64,000 bases of DNA from Mucilaginibacter dorajii (GCF_024808255.1 NZ_JANTYS010000009.1:180915-244914); one strand, 5' to 3'. Shown: positions 1-9,045, counted from the first letter of the stretch. Numbers and translations are program-made. Notes: a model not told the origin generated them from the sequence alone.

Positions 1-51
1 GTTAAGAATAATTCCTTTCGGGGATTGTTTGTTTTGATTATTTGACTTTTT

Positions 52-120
52 TCTGAACCGGGATTAAACGGATTTATCAGATTTTACAGGATTTTGATTG
101 TCTGAACCGGAATTTATCGA
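52..120. repeat. Short intergenic direct repeat
   Basis: The 10-mer TCTGAACCGG occurs at 52-61 and 101-110, 49 bases apart, and each copy is followed by an AT-rich stretch. The rest of 1-160 has no convincing gene. This looks like a dispersed intergenic repeat of the kind common in Bacteroidota. Its function is unknown. Confidence 0.4.
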
Positions 121-160
121 CTTAAAAAATTATTGGAATTTTCATGAAGCCTGATTATCG

Positions 161-1592
161 GTTTTCCGGATAGCGATGGGTTTTAAACCTTGAGTGTTCG
201 AAACATTATAAGTGGATTTTCATTTTTTATTTCCGGCATTTATTCACATTTTATGTTGATAATATTCTGATAATGTGATTATTAAGATAAGCTTCCGTGA
301 TTTTTTTTAACAGCTATCAATGTATCTTTCGGGCATCAATGACAACTGAGAATCTCGATAAAGTAACCGTTAAGCAATTACTGACATTTATACCTGACCA
401 GTCTGTTAGTGCCCTGGCCGCCAAAACAGGTGTTGATTATCAGGCTAAAGTTTTATTCGGCAGAAGTATGTTTTATCTGCTTTTGTATGGTCTTGCAGAA
501 AATGAGCGTACAAGTTTACGGAGCCTGGAAGATACTTTCAACTCCCGCCGATTCAAACTTTTGTTTAATCTTGATCCCGGCCAGACTACCCGTTACAATT
601 CCATTTCTGACCGGCTTGCGACCATGAACCTGGACTTTTTTGAAGAGTCATACAAGATGATATATAGCTTATTCCATGAACATTTTAAACCGAAAGAAAC
701 ATTAAAGTATAATATCACCCGGGTAGATTCTACGATGGTGACTGAAACCGCCAGCAAGCTGGAAAAAGGAATGACCACAGGAATAAAAAAAGACGGGAAG
801 AAACAAATTAAGTATACGATATCTCTTGATGGATTATTGCCAAGCAGTGTAAAAGTCTTTACAGAGCAGGCAGAACTAAGTGAAGATAAAACCATCCCGA
901 AGGCAATTCTCGCACTTGTTGATACGCACAAGGATAATGTATTTGTATTTGACCGGGGGGTACAGAACCGGCAAGCATATGTCGATTTGGATGAAAAGGA
1001 ATTACGATTTGTTACCAGGGTAAGAACAAATAGCAGATCTAAAGTCATAGAAGAGTTATTACTTCCTGTAAACCGAAAGGTGGGTAATCTGACCATACTA
1101 AAAGACGAATGGGTATATCTTTATGGCAGTAAGAATAAAAGAGTCGATGTTCCATTTCGTTTAATAACAACTAAAGATGAACAAGACAAGCTAATTCTCT
1201 TTGTTACTAACATGAAGGAAGATACTGATAAAGAACTTATTCCCGTGCAGGATATTATCATGATCTACAAGCAGCGATGGGACATCGAAGTATTTTTTAG
1301 GTTTATTAAACAGGAACTTAACTTCAGTCACTTCTTATCAACTAACTTAAATGGGATCAAAATAATCCTTTATATGACCCTTATTCTGGCTATGCTGATC
1401 CATATCTACAAAAAGCATAATAATGTAGGATACAAGACAGCCAAAAGAAGGGTCAAAATGGAGTTGGAAGAACTCTTAACAATCATTATTGTTGAAGCAT
1501 GCGGAGGCAATCCGGATATAGTGCTTCGCTGATTGACTTTTATTCAACGTTTCGAACACTCAAGGTTTTAAACCCATCGCTATCCGGAAAAC
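161..1592 (+). mobile_element. IS4-family insertion sequence with 44-bp inverted ends
   Basis: The element is bounded by inverted repeats at 161-204 and 1549-1592. I find one mismatch in 44 positions, an A/T swap inside GGGTTTTAAACC; the outer end reads GTTTTCCGGATAGCG. A single transposase gene lies between the repeats. The total length, about 1.43 kb, is normal for IS4-family elements. No clear target-site duplication is visible: the right flank is a 7-bp repeat (CTGCAAA three times, 1592-1612) and the left flank does not match it. The right end lies about 20 bp from the def stop codon. Intact frame and ends suggest an element that could still move. Confidence 0.85.
339..1532 (+). CDS. IS4-family DDE transposase
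   Basis: This 397-residue protein catalyses cut-and-paste movement of the surrounding element. The catalytic acidic residues are visible: first D in RVDSTMV, second D in VFDRGVQNR, and the glutamate inside the family signature Y-2-R-3-E-6-K (YKQRWDIEVFFRFIK) near the C-terminus. I chose the ATG at 339 because the residues encoded upstream of it (from 297) do not look like a transposase start. The frame is complete, with no internal stop or shift. Expression is probably from a weak promoter in the AT-rich stretch 205-338. The family call is firm; the subgroup cannot be assigned by eye. Confidence 0.9.
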   Translation: MTTENLDKVTVKQLLTFIPDQSVSALAAKTGVDYQAKVLFGRSMFYLLLYGLAENERTSLRSLEDTFNSRRFKLLFNLDPGQTTRYNSISDRLATMNLDFFEESYKMIYSLFHEHFKPKETLKYNITRVDSTMVTETASKLEKGMTTGIKKDGKKQIKYTISLDGLLPSSVKVFTEQAELSEDKTIPKAILALVDTHKDNVFVFDRGVQNRQAYVDLDEKELRFVTRVRTNSRSKVIEELLLPVNRKVGNLTILKDEWVYLYGSKNKRVDVPFRLITTKDEQDKLILFVTNMKEDTDKELIPVQDIIMIYKQRWDIEVFFRFIKQELNFSHFLSTNLNGIKIILYMTLILAMLIHIYKKHNNVGYKTAKRRVKMELEELLTIIIVEACGGNPDIVLR

Positions 1593-1612
1593 TGCAAACT
1601 GCAAACTGCAAA

Positions 1613-2185
1613 CTATCTCCCCTTCTTAGCGGCCGGGAATTTCATTTTGTAATCTACGTCAACTTCGCCTTTTGATATATTGTTGAGTTTTTTCTCAATC
1701 AGGCGTTTGCGTAAGGGCGTTAGTTTATCGGTAAACAGCTTGCCTTCAATATGATCATACTCGTGTTGGATTACGCGGGCAGCCATACCTTTAAATGTTG
1801 CTTCGTGGTGTTTCCAGTCCTCGTCATAGTATGATAATTTGACTACTGGTTTACGGTAAACGTCTTCGCGAATATCGGGGATGCTTAAACAGCCTTCATT
1901 AAATGGCCATTCTTCGCCGGTTTCTTCTAAAATAGTAGCGTTGATAAACGCCTTTTTAAAGTCCTTCAAATCCGGGTCTTCATCATCAAAAGGGGTAGCA
2001 TCAATCACAAACAAACGCATGGACATCCCCACCTGCGGGGCTGCCAATCCTACGCCACGGGCACCATACATGGTTTCAAACATGTTGTTAACCAGCTCTT
2101 TTATATGAGGATATTCATCCGGTTCAATGGCCGTAGCTTTTTTTCTTAAAACAGGGTCTCCGTAGGCGATGATAGGGTACTTCAT
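1613..2185 (-). CDS. def: Peptide deformylase
   Basis: This cytoplasmic metalloenzyme removes the formyl group from the initiator methionine of new proteins. All three family motifs are present in 190 residues: GVGLAAPQ (44-51), EGCLS (97-101, metal ligand Cys99) and QHEYDH (140-145, His141 and His145 as ligands, Glu142 catalytic). The length is typical for the bacterial enzyme. It lies 20 bp downstream of the M16 peptidase gene on the same strand, so the two are probably cotranscribed. The insertion sequence ends about 20 bp beyond its stop codon and leaves the reading frame untouched. Confidence 0.97.
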   Translation of the reverse strand: MKYPIIAYGDPVLRKKATAIEPDEYPHIKELVNNMFETMYGARGVGLAAPQVGMSMRLFVIDATPFDDEDPDLKDFKKAFINATILEETGEEWPFNEGCLSIPDIREDVYRKPVVKLSYYDEDWKHHEATFKGMAARVIQHEYDHIEGKLFTDKLTPLRKRLIEKKLNNISKGEVDVDYKMKFPAAKKGR

Positions 2186-2205
2186 TTTGCAAAAATACGG
2201 GTTTA

Positions 2206-3435
2206 TTATTTAGGCTCAAACTTCAATGTAATAAGCCTGTCATTATCAAATATCTGGTTGCTTATCTCCAGCAATTGTTCGGCTGTAACCGCGTTAATTT
2301 TGGCAAAAATATCCTCAAGTGTATCAATATGATTAAAATCGAGCAAACTTTTAGCCATAGAGATAATCAGGCTCAGGCGGTTCTCTTCGGCCAGCGCTAT
2401 CTGTCCTATAAATTTTTGCTTAGCCTGGTGCAGTAACAGAGTGCCTAACTTTTGTTCGCGCAGTTTTTTCAACTCTTTGTGTACCAGTCGTGTTGCTTTG
2501 TCGGCTTTCTCGGTATCGGTTCCAAAATAAATGGAGAAGATGCCGGTATCCGTAAACGTGGTGTAGTTTGATTCGATGGTGTAGGCTATGCCATGTTTTT
2601 CCCTTATTTCCAGGTTTAACCGACTGCTCATTCCCATGCCGCCCAACAGGTTGTTCAACAGCAACAGCGCATTTTTATACTCATGCAGTGATTCATAAGC
2701 CTGTCCGCCTATAATGCAATGTGTTTGGGAAATGGGCTTTTTAACTATAAAAATACCGCTATCATTAAGCTGTGGCTTTACCCTGTTTTTTTTAGGGTAA
2801 TGCTCGGCAACCCCGCCAAAATACTTTTCGCCCAGTTTCACTACCTTTTTAAAATCGTAATTGCCATGTACCGCAAAAATCATTTCAGATGTACTGTAGT
2901 TGGCCTTGATAAAAGTCCGCATATCATCGCTGTTCATGCGGCCAACGGTTTCGGGTGTACCCAAAATGTTTTTGCCGAAGGGATCGTCCTTAAACAGCAA
3001 CTCTTCAAAATCATCCTGGATAGCTTCTTCCGGCTGATCGAGGTAGGATGCTATTTCATCCAGTATTACGCCCCGTTCTTTTTCCTGTTCCTCTTCGGGA
3101 AAGGTGGAGTGAAACAGGATATCTTCAAACAAATCCATACTACGTTCCAGGTGCTGATTTAGCAGCGATGCGTGAATACAGGTATATTCTTTGGTAGTAT
3201 AGGCGTTTAAATCCGCTCCAACTAATTCCAGCCGGTTTAAGATTTGATTGGTGTTGCGCCTTTCGGTTTCTTTAAACAGCAGGTGCTCAATAAAATGAGC
3301 TAAACCCTCCTGCCCGGGCATTTCATCGCGCGAGCCGGCGTTAACAATAAAGCAGCAGTGCGTTATGGTAAAGGGCGATGGCTTAAACAAAATGCGGATG
3401 CCATTGGGTAAGGTGTGGGCCTGGTAGTCGATCAT
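2206..3435 (-). CDS. M16 family zinc metallopeptidase
   Basis: A 409-residue member of the insulinase/mitochondrial processing peptidase family. The inverted zinc motif HFIEH is at 47-51, and the third ligand Glu127 lies exactly 76 residues after the second histidine, as the active family requires. The C-terminal half carries the second M16 domain. No signal peptide is visible, so it is probably cytoplasmic. It is the first gene of a likely pair with def. A TATCTTTG box directly upstream gives a short leader. Substrate unknown; it could process peptides or a bacteriocin-like precursor, but nothing here shows which. Confidence 0.93.
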   Translation of the reverse strand: MIDYQAHTLPNGIRILFKPSPFTITHCCFIVNAGSRDEMPGQEGLAHFIEHLLFKETERRNTNQILNRLELVGADLNAYTTKEYTCIHASLLNQHLERSMDLFEDILFHSTFPEEEQEKERGVILDEIASYLDQPEEAIQDDFEELLFKDDPFGKNILGTPETVGRMNSDDMRTFIKANYSTSEMIFAVHGNYDFKKVVKLGEKYFGGVAEHYPKKNRVKPQLNDSGIFIVKKPISQTHCIIGGQAYESLHEYKNALLLLNNLLGGMGMSSRLNLEIREKHGIAYTIESNYTTFTDTGIFSIYFGTDTEKADKATRLVHKELKKLREQKLGTLLLHQAKQKFIGQIALAEENRLSLIISMAKSLLDFNHIDTLEDIFAKINAVTAEQLLEISNQIFDNDRLITLKFEPK

Positions 3436-3442
3436 GGAAGGG

Positions 3443-3450
3443 CAAAGATA
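3443..3450 (-). promoter_or_regulatory. Bacteroidota -7 box for the M16-def pair
   Basis: On the minus strand this reads TATCTTTG, a perfect match to TAnnTTTG, seven bases upstream of the M16 start codon. A TTG lies about 15 bases further upstream, slightly closer than usual. It implies a very short untranslated leader. Prediction from sequence only. Confidence 0.55.
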
Positions 3451-3582
3451 GTGTTATATATGTTACAATTAATTGTGGTGCAACTCTTAGGCGTTTTTAG
3501 TATTTTAGTAGATTAATTTTTTACCGTTTTCAGCATCCATAAAAAAATGCCGACCATTTAAATACCCCTATAACCGCACCAT

Positions 3583-4119
3583 ATGAAAATTAAAATTGCA
3601 GACCTTGAGTTTGAACCCCTTATAAGCGCCGAAACCATTGAAGCGCGTGTAAAAACCATTGGCCTACAGCTAAACGAAGATTTTAAAAATAGCGTACCTG
3701 TATTTGTTGGTGTGCTTAACGGCAGCTTTTTATTCATTGCCGACCTTATCAAACAAATCTCCATCCCCTGCGAAATTTCCTTTACCAAACTGGCTTCCTA
3801 CTATGGCGGCACAACCAGCAAGCTTAAAATTCGCGACGATATTGATTTGATTGTGGATATTAAAGGCCGTGATGTGTTAATTATTGAAGATATTGTAGAT
3901 ACCGGCAATACTGTTCATTACCTGATAGACAAGCTAAAAGAACGCGAACCGGCTTCCATAAAAGTTTGTTCGCTACTGCTAAAACCCGATGCTCTGCAAA
4001 AAAAGATAGATGAACTGAAATACGTAGGCTTCGAGATTGAAAATGAATTTGTGGTTGGATATGGTTTAGATTATAAAGAAATGGGGCGGAACCTGGATGC
4101 CATTTATAAGAAGGTATAA
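3583..4119 (+). CDS. hpt: Hypoxanthine phosphoribosyltransferase
   Basis: Purine salvage enzyme that joins hypoxanthine or guanine to PRPP to give IMP or GMP in the cytoplasm. The 178-residue protein carries the PRPP-binding motif VLIIEDIVDTGNT (98-110) with its paired acidic residues, the GVLNGSFLF loop near residue 43 and the flexible-loop motif SYYGGTTS (72-79). The length fits the family. It is divergent from the M16-def pair and is followed by a strong hairpin with a T run, so it is probably a single-gene unit. Confidence 0.95.
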   Translation: MKIKIADLEFEPLISAETIEARVKTIGLQLNEDFKNSVPVFVGVLNGSFLFIADLIKQISIPCEISFTKLASYYGGTTSKLKIRDDIDLIVDIKGRDVLIIEDIVDTGNTVHYLIDKLKEREPASIKVCSLLLKPDALQKKIDELKYVGFEIENEFVVGYGLDYKEMGRNLDAIYKKV

Positions 4120-4168
4120 TTTGAGGTTAACCCACGGCCGAAGCCATGAAAATATCATTAAAAATATT

Positions 4169-4201
4169 AGCAGCGATTATAATCATAATCGCTGCTTTTT
4201 T
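4169..4201 (+). terminator. Rho-independent terminator after hpt
   Basis: A perfect 12-bp stem (AGCAGCGATTAT with ATAATCGCTGCT) has a 4-base loop and is followed by five Ts. It lies 50 bp after the hpt stop codon, on the correct strand. It overlaps a 32-codon open frame at 4146-4244, which I do not call as a gene. Confidence 0.75.
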
Positions 4202-4318
4202 ATTGGTAACTGACAAACTCCGGCACTTTAATCCTATAGGTTAAATAACGACAAATGTCTTTCAATCCTGTTAAAAACAAAGCTGTTATTTATCCGCCAC
4301 CGTTTGTATTTTAGCGCT

Positions 4319-4810
4319 ATGCCGGCAATTAAAACCTTATTATTAGCTTGTTTAATGATCACCTTGTTTGGCTCCTGCCGTAAGGATGACAATACTACCA
4401 TCCTGCAAATTACCGTAACCGATGGACGCACCGGCGCTGTATCCGCAGGCGCTACCATTCATTTATATAAAGACTCCGCGTCTGTATTGAACAATAAACC
4501 AACATACCAGGCCACGACAGGGGCAGACGGTATCGCAACCATTACCGCCCGTTTCCAACCCCGTTGTTTTATCTTAATTGAAAACGGCAGTCTGAAAAAC
4601 TTTTACAATGGCTATGTGCCTGCAGGAATTTTCACCACCCAGGCAGATATCAATAACTCCCCCTCGCAAACCCCTTCCCCTTCAATTGGCGACATCCGTT
4701 TCAGGGATAATAACCACGACGGTGTAATCAATACCCGGGATAAAGTATTTGCACCCTCAATAGGGTTGGATAACAATGCTAAGGATATTGTGGATTTGAA
4801 GATTTATTGA
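4319..4810 (+). CDS. Putative lipoprotein with a carboxypeptidase-regulatory-like fold and an EF-hand-like loop
   Basis: A 163-residue protein of unknown function. The N-terminus is a lipoprotein signal: hydrophobic segment then LFGSC, with Cys20 as the lipidated residue. This and the match to the lipobox are why I start at 4319 rather than 4304. Residues about 28-95 look like a repeat-in-toxin-free beta domain of the carboxypeptidase-regulatory or SpaA type (VTDGRTGAVSAGATIHLY). Near the C-terminus DNNHDGVINTRD fits a calcium-binding EF-hand or dockerin loop. It is probably anchored in the outer or inner membrane facing the periplasm. The domain assignments are by eye. Confidence 0.7.
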   Translation: MPAIKTLLLACLMITLFGSCRKDDNTTILQITVTDGRTGAVSAGATIHLYKDSASVLNNKPTYQATTGADGIATITARFQPRCFILIENGSLKNFYNGYVPAGIFTTQADINNSPSQTPSPSIGDIRFRDNNHDGVINTRDKVFAPSIGLDNNAKDIVDLKIY

Positions 4811-4825
4811 TTACAAAAGTATCCT

Positions 4826-7800
4826 CTACGCTCCCACTAACCCTGCCATTTCATTCAAAAACAGCAGCGCCTGATCAATACTATGCACACCTTCAACACT
4901 TAAGCGCAGGGTATTTTTAACTTCTTTTAAATTGGTGCGCCTTGGGTTGGCCTGCACAAATGCCAGTACGTTATGGAATGCCTCGGTTTCAAAGTAAGAT
5001 GATTGCTGGTTGGTGATAAAGTAGCCACGCAGTACGTTCTTTTTCAAGGAGATCTTTTCAAAACCGATAGCCTTACCCATCCATTGCAGGCGCATGGTGT
5101 TTAAAAGATCGTGCACCTGTGGCGGTATCGGGCCAAAACGGTCATGCAGTTGCTGTTGAAAAGCGGTGAGTTCTACCTCTGTTTCCAGTTTGGATAACTC
5201 GGTATACAGGTTATAACGTTCAGACAGATTGGTTACGTACTCATCCGGGATCAGGATCTCCTGGTCGGTATCAATCTGGGTAAAGGAAATATAAGGCCTT
5301 GGCTTATCATCGGGGAATACGCCTTTAAACTCATCTTCCTTTAATTCCTGAATAGCCTCGTCCAAAATTTTGTGGTACATTTCAAAACCGATCTCGGCAA
5401 TAAAACCGCTTTGTTCGGCACCTAACAGGTTCCCGCTGCCGCGGATATCCAGATCGCGCATGGCTACGTTAAAGCCGCTGCCCAGGTCACTAAATTCTTC
5501 AATAGCGCTAAGCCGCTTACGGGCCTCGCTGGTGAGCGTTGATAACGGCGGACTCAACAGGTAACAGTATGCTTTTTTATTGCTCCGGCCCACCCTACCG
5601 CGCATCTGGTGCAAATCGCTCAGGCCAAACATGTGGGCGTAGTTGATGATAATGGTGTTGGCATTAGGGATATCCAAACCAGCCTCAATAATGGTTGTAG
5701 CCACCAGTACATCGTACTCGTGGTTCACAAACTTCAGCATTACGTCTTCCAGCGCGTCGCCTTCTAACTGCCCGTGAGCTATGCCAATGCGGGCTTTGGG
5801 CACCAATTTACGGATCATTCCACCTAATTGGGGCAAATCGGCAACCCGGTTATGGATAAAAAAGATCTGGCCGTCGCGTTCTATTTCAAACTCTACCGCT
5901 TCTTTAATCAATTTATCATTAAACACATGCAGCTCGGTAACCACCGGCTGCCTGTTAGGCGGCGGGGTTGATATGATAGAAAGATCGCGGGCCCCCATTA
6001 AAGAGAAATGCAGCGTACGCGGGATAGGCGTAGCCGTAAGCGTAAGCGTATCAACATTGGCGCGCATTTGCTTCAGCTTTTCTTTGGTGCTTACCCCAAA
6101 CTTTTGCTCCTCATCAATAATCATCAACCCCAGGTCTTTAAACTTTACATCCTTGCTCACCAGGCGGTGGGTACCAATAATGATATCTACCTTACCATCC
6201 TTCAGCTTCTCTAAAGTATCCTTAATCTGTTTACTGGTTTTAAACCTGTTGATGTAATCAATATTAGCGGGGAAGCCCTTCAGCCTATCGGTAAAGGTTT
6301 TATAATGCTGCGCGGCTAAAATGGTGGTAGGCACCAATATGGCCACCTGCTTGCTATCGGCAACGGCTTTAAATGCCGCCCGTACGGCAACCTCTGTTTT
6401 ACCAAAACCCACATCGCCACATATCAACCTATCCATAGGGTGCGGCGATTCCATGTCTTTTTTAAAATCGGCAGTGGCTTTCTCCTGGTCGGGGGTATCC
6501 TCGTACAAGAATGAAGCTTCCAGCTCTGTTTGCAGGTAGCTATCGCGGGAAAACGCGTTACCATGCTGGGCTTTACGCAGGGCGTATAGCTTAATCAGGT
6601 CGCGGGCTATGTCTTTAACTTTTTTTTTTGTGGTTTTCTTCAGGCGCTCCCAGGTATCGGTACCCAGCTTGTTCATTTTGGGTTGGGTGCCTTCTTTTCC
6701 GCTGTATTTGCTGATGCGGTTAAGCGAATTAATATTTACGTAAAGCAGGTCGTTATCAGCATAAATCAGCCGGATCATTTCCTGTTGCTTGCCGTTAACC
6801 TCCACCTTTTCCAGGCCGGCGTACTTGCCAATGCCGTGGTCAATATGGGTTACAAAATCGCCTGGTTTAAGGTCGCGCAGTTCCTTTAGGGTGATGGCCT
6901 GCGACCGTTGATAGCCTTTTTTGAGTTTATATTTATAATACCTGTCAAAAATCTGATGATCTGTATAGCAGGCTAACTTTTGTTCCTGGTCAACAAATCC
7001 TTCCCGTATAGAAATACTTACCGGGGTAAATTTCACCGTTTTATCCAGATCCTCCAGTATGGCGTATAAACGTTCCACCTGGCGGGCCGAGTCTGTAAGT
7101 ATAAAATTCTCTATCTGAGCTGCCTCGTTATTTTTAAAGTTGTGGATAAGCAGCGTAAAATCTTTATTAAAAGATGGCTGCGGGCGCATATCAAAATTTA
7201 TAGTGGTATTGGCCTGGTAAAAGAACTGTTTACCAAACTCCACCACAGGGAAATCAAAAAGCTGATCGGCAATTAATTTTTCGTCGGTAAAGCCAAATTT
7301 AGGATCAATCCAATCAGGGTTTTGCGTTTTTTCATCGGCAGATAAAGCCTTCCACAGGTTAACCGCCTTTTTAAAGCCGGATTGGATGATATCTAAGGTA
7401 AACTGTACATCTTTAATCCATACCTGTGTGCCGGGATCTACATACTCCAACAAAGAGATATTGCTCTCTGTTAAAAATTTAGATTGTACATTAGGCACAA
7501 TAGTGATGCTTTTTACCTGCTCAACAGATAACTGGCTTTCAATCTCGAACGTACGGATAGATTCAATAAAATCACCGAAGAACTCCACCCGGTAAGGCAG
7601 GTTATGCGAAAAAGAAAAGATATCAACTATACCGCCACGTACAGAGAACTGCCCGGGCTCGTACACAAAATCAACCCGTTCAAAATCGTACTCAATTAAA
7701 AACTCGTTGATAAAGTCGATGCTTAATTTGTTGCCTACCGCAATTTCGAGCGTGTTTTTCTCCAGTGATGCGCGGTCTATCACCTTTTCGGCCATAGCCT

Positions 7801-8179
7801 CGGGGTAGGTAACTATCAGCTGGCCAAACTCCGATGAATGGTTCAATTCATTCAATACCTCGGCACGGGCAAGTACATTGCTGCTATCGGGCTGGGTAAA
7901 TTCAAAAGGCTTGCGGTATGATGATGGGAAAAGTAAAACTTCTTTACCGGTAAGGTTTTCCAGATCGGCCTGGAAATAGCCCGCTTCTTCCCTGTCGGGC
8001 AATACGAACACCATGTGTTTGTGCTGTAAAAAATACAATGCTACCGCCATGGCCGCATCACTCGATCCGACTAAACCACGAAGCTGTACCCTTGGATTTT
8101 TTGAAGCATTAAGCGCGGTGGCCAATGCTTTGATCCGGTCATCAGCTTTATATCTATCTAATATATCACGGATGTTCAA
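4826..8179 (-). CDS. mfd: Transcription-repair coupling factor
   Basis: A 1117-residue ATP-dependent translocase that removes stalled RNA polymerase from damaged DNA and recruits UvrA. Order of parts: UvrB-like N-terminal region, RNA-polymerase-interaction (CarD-like) domain at about 430-490 (GDFVTHIDHGIGKYAGLE), Walker A GDVGFGKTE near 586, DEEQ box near 688, helicase motif VI RVGRSNKKAYCYLL, and a C-terminal TRCF domain. The start codon is TTG at 8179: a stop lies just upstream in frame and no ATG fits, while MNIRDIL is a natural N-terminus. The coding strand has a run of ten A at 6620-6629, encoding lysines just before the helicase core. Confidence 0.97.
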   Translation of the reverse strand: MNIRDILDRYKADDRIKALATALNASKNPRVQLRGLVGSSDAAMAVALYFLQHKHMVFVLPDREEAGYFQADLENLTGKEVLLFPSSYRKPFEFTQPDSSNVLARAEVLNELNHSSEFGQLIVTYPEAMAEKVIDRASLEKNTLEIAVGNKLSIDFINEFLIEYDFERVDFVYEPGQFSVRGGIVDIFSFSHNLPYRVEFFGDFIESIRTFEIESQLSVEQVKSITIVPNVQSKFLTESNISLLEYVDPGTQVWIKDVQFTLDIIQSGFKKAVNLWKALSADEKTQNPDWIDPKFGFTDEKLIADQLFDFPVVEFGKQFFYQANTTINFDMRPQPSFNKDFTLLIHNFKNNEAAQIENFILTDSARQVERLYAILEDLDKTVKFTPVSISIREGFVDQEQKLACYTDHQIFDRYYKYKLKKGYQRSQAITLKELRDLKPGDFVTHIDHGIGKYAGLEKVEVNGKQQEMIRLIYADNDLLYVNINSLNRISKYSGKEGTQPKMNKLGTDTWERLKKTTKKKVKDIARDLIKLYALRKAQHGNAFSRDSYLQTELEASFLYEDTPDQEKATADFKKDMESPHPMDRLICGDVGFGKTEVAVRAAFKAVADSKQVAILVPTTILAAQHYKTFTDRLKGFPANIDYINRFKTSKQIKDTLEKLKDGKVDIIIGTHRLVSKDVKFKDLGLMIIDEEQKFGVSTKEKLKQMRANVDTLTLTATPIPRTLHFSLMGARDLSIISTPPPNRQPVVTELHVFNDKLIKEAVEFEIERDGQIFFIHNRVADLPQLGGMIRKLVPKARIGIAHGQLEGDALEDVMLKFVNHEYDVLVATTIIEAGLDIPNANTIIINYAHMFGLSDLHQMRGRVGRSNKKAYCYLLSPPLSTLTSEARKRLSAIEEFSDLGSGFNVAMRDLDIRGSGNLLGAEQSGFIAEIGFEMYHKILDEAIQELKEDEFKGVFPDDKPRPYISFTQIDTDQEILIPDEYVTNLSERYNLYTELSKLETEVELTAFQQQLHDRFGPIPPQVHDLLNTMRLQWMGKAIGFEKISLKKNVLRGYFITNQQSSYFETEAFHNVLAFVQANPRRTNLKEVKNTLRLSVEGVHSIDQALLFLNEMAGLVGA

Positions 8180-8186
8180 ACTGATG

Positions 8187-8194
8187 CAAATGTA
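8187..8194 (-). promoter_or_regulatory. Possible -7 box for mfd
   Basis: On the minus strand this reads TACATTTG, a match to TAnnTTTG, seven bases before the TTG start of mfd. No good TTG is visible at the usual distance upstream, so confidence is moderate. Confidence 0.4.
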
Positions 8195-8336
8195 CGCAAA
8201 AAAGGCACTTTAAATAAATCGGGTTAAATTGTATAAATCAGTGCAAACAATATGATGGTTTATTTACTTTTTAATGATAAATTCATGGAATAATTCCCTG
8301 AGCTCAACCTAAATATTTAAACCAAATTTTAACATC

Positions 8337-8744
8337 ATGAAAAATGCGATTTTATGGGGCGCGATGATTGGCGTATTAAGCGGAATCTGGATTTATGTAA
8401 TGCACAGCGCGGGTATAGGGCCGGTTAATGACCAGGTAGCGCCATTAGAGTACTTTTCGTTCCTGATCCCGGCCATTGGTTTGTTTTTTGGCATTTACAC
8501 CTATCGCAAAAACGAATGTAAAAATCAGATGGGCTTTTTAGAAGCCCTGATACAGAGCTTTAAAATACTGATAGCCGGTGGTATTGTAACTGTTTTCGCG
8601 GTTATATTATACTTCAGCTATATATCAACAGCCAATACGCTCCGCGATTTCTCGGGCCGGATATTTGGCGCTTTACTTGTTGGCGTAATATTGGCATTTG
8701 CGGTATCTTTACTATTCACCAACAAATCAAACAAGGTTGATTAA
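8337..8744 (+). CDS. DUF4199-like membrane protein
   Basis: A 135-residue protein with about four hydrophobic segments (near 4-22, 38-56, 75-98 and 108-127) and little else. The N-terminal pattern of a transmembrane helix, a short loop, then a second helix ending in a charged KxNEC stretch fits the DUF4199 family of Bacteroidota inner-membrane proteins. Its function is unknown. The downstream DUF2752 gene overlaps its 3' end, which suggests translational coupling and a shared role. Confidence 0.65.
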   Translation: MKNAILWGAMIGVLSGIWIYVMHSAGIGPVNDQVAPLEYFSFLIPAIGLFFGIYTYRKNECKNQMGFLEALIQSFKILIAGGIVTVFAVILYFSYISTANTLRDFSGRIFGALLVGVILAFAVSLLFTNKSNKVD

Positions 8745-9045
8745 ACGGCTTTTTAGAAAATATTTCGAACTCGTTTTCTGGATCACCGGCATGTTGTGCC
8801 TGGCTCTAACTCCGCCACAAGCCACATCGCATTTTACTTTATGCCCATTAAAGCTCATGGGCATTACCTGGTGCCCCGGCTGCGGACTGGGGCATTCCAT
8901 CATTTATCTTTTTCACGGCCAGCTGCGCAATTCATTTCACGCGCATTGGCTTGGCGTTCCGGCTGTGTTGGTTATATCTCATAGGATATATGTACTAAGC
9001 CGACTTCACGTCTTCCCCTCGACATCGAAAAGCACTACCCGATAA
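8698..9045 (+). CDS. DUF2752 family membrane protein
   Basis: A small membrane protein of unknown function. The family signature is clear: CPLKLMGITWCPGCGLGHSI, followed by a hydrophobic segment and a FHG/SFHAHWLG stretch. These paired cysteines could bind metal or form disulfides, but no role is established. The ATG at 8698 overlaps the previous gene by 47 bp. A TTG at 8737 (8-bp overlap, 102 residues) is an equally good start and fits coupled translation better. The protein ends in a poorly conserved serine/threonine tail. Confidence 0.75.
   Translation: MRYLYYSPTNQTRLIKRLFRKYFELVFWITGMLCLALTPPQATSHFTLCPLKLMGITWCPGCGLGHSIIYLFHGQLRNSFHAHWLGVPAVLVISHRIYVLSRLHVFPSTSKSTTR

Noticed and set aside
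1592..1612. CTGCAAA three times, possible CRISPR or iteron
   Set aside because: Seven-base tandem repeat with no spacers; typical of a simple repeat next to the IS end.
4146..4244. Open frame of 32 codons with a hydrophobic segment (MKISLKILAA...)
   Set aside because: The hydrophobic stretch is encoded by the perfect hairpin of the hpt terminator, which gives an isoleucine/alanine run by chance.
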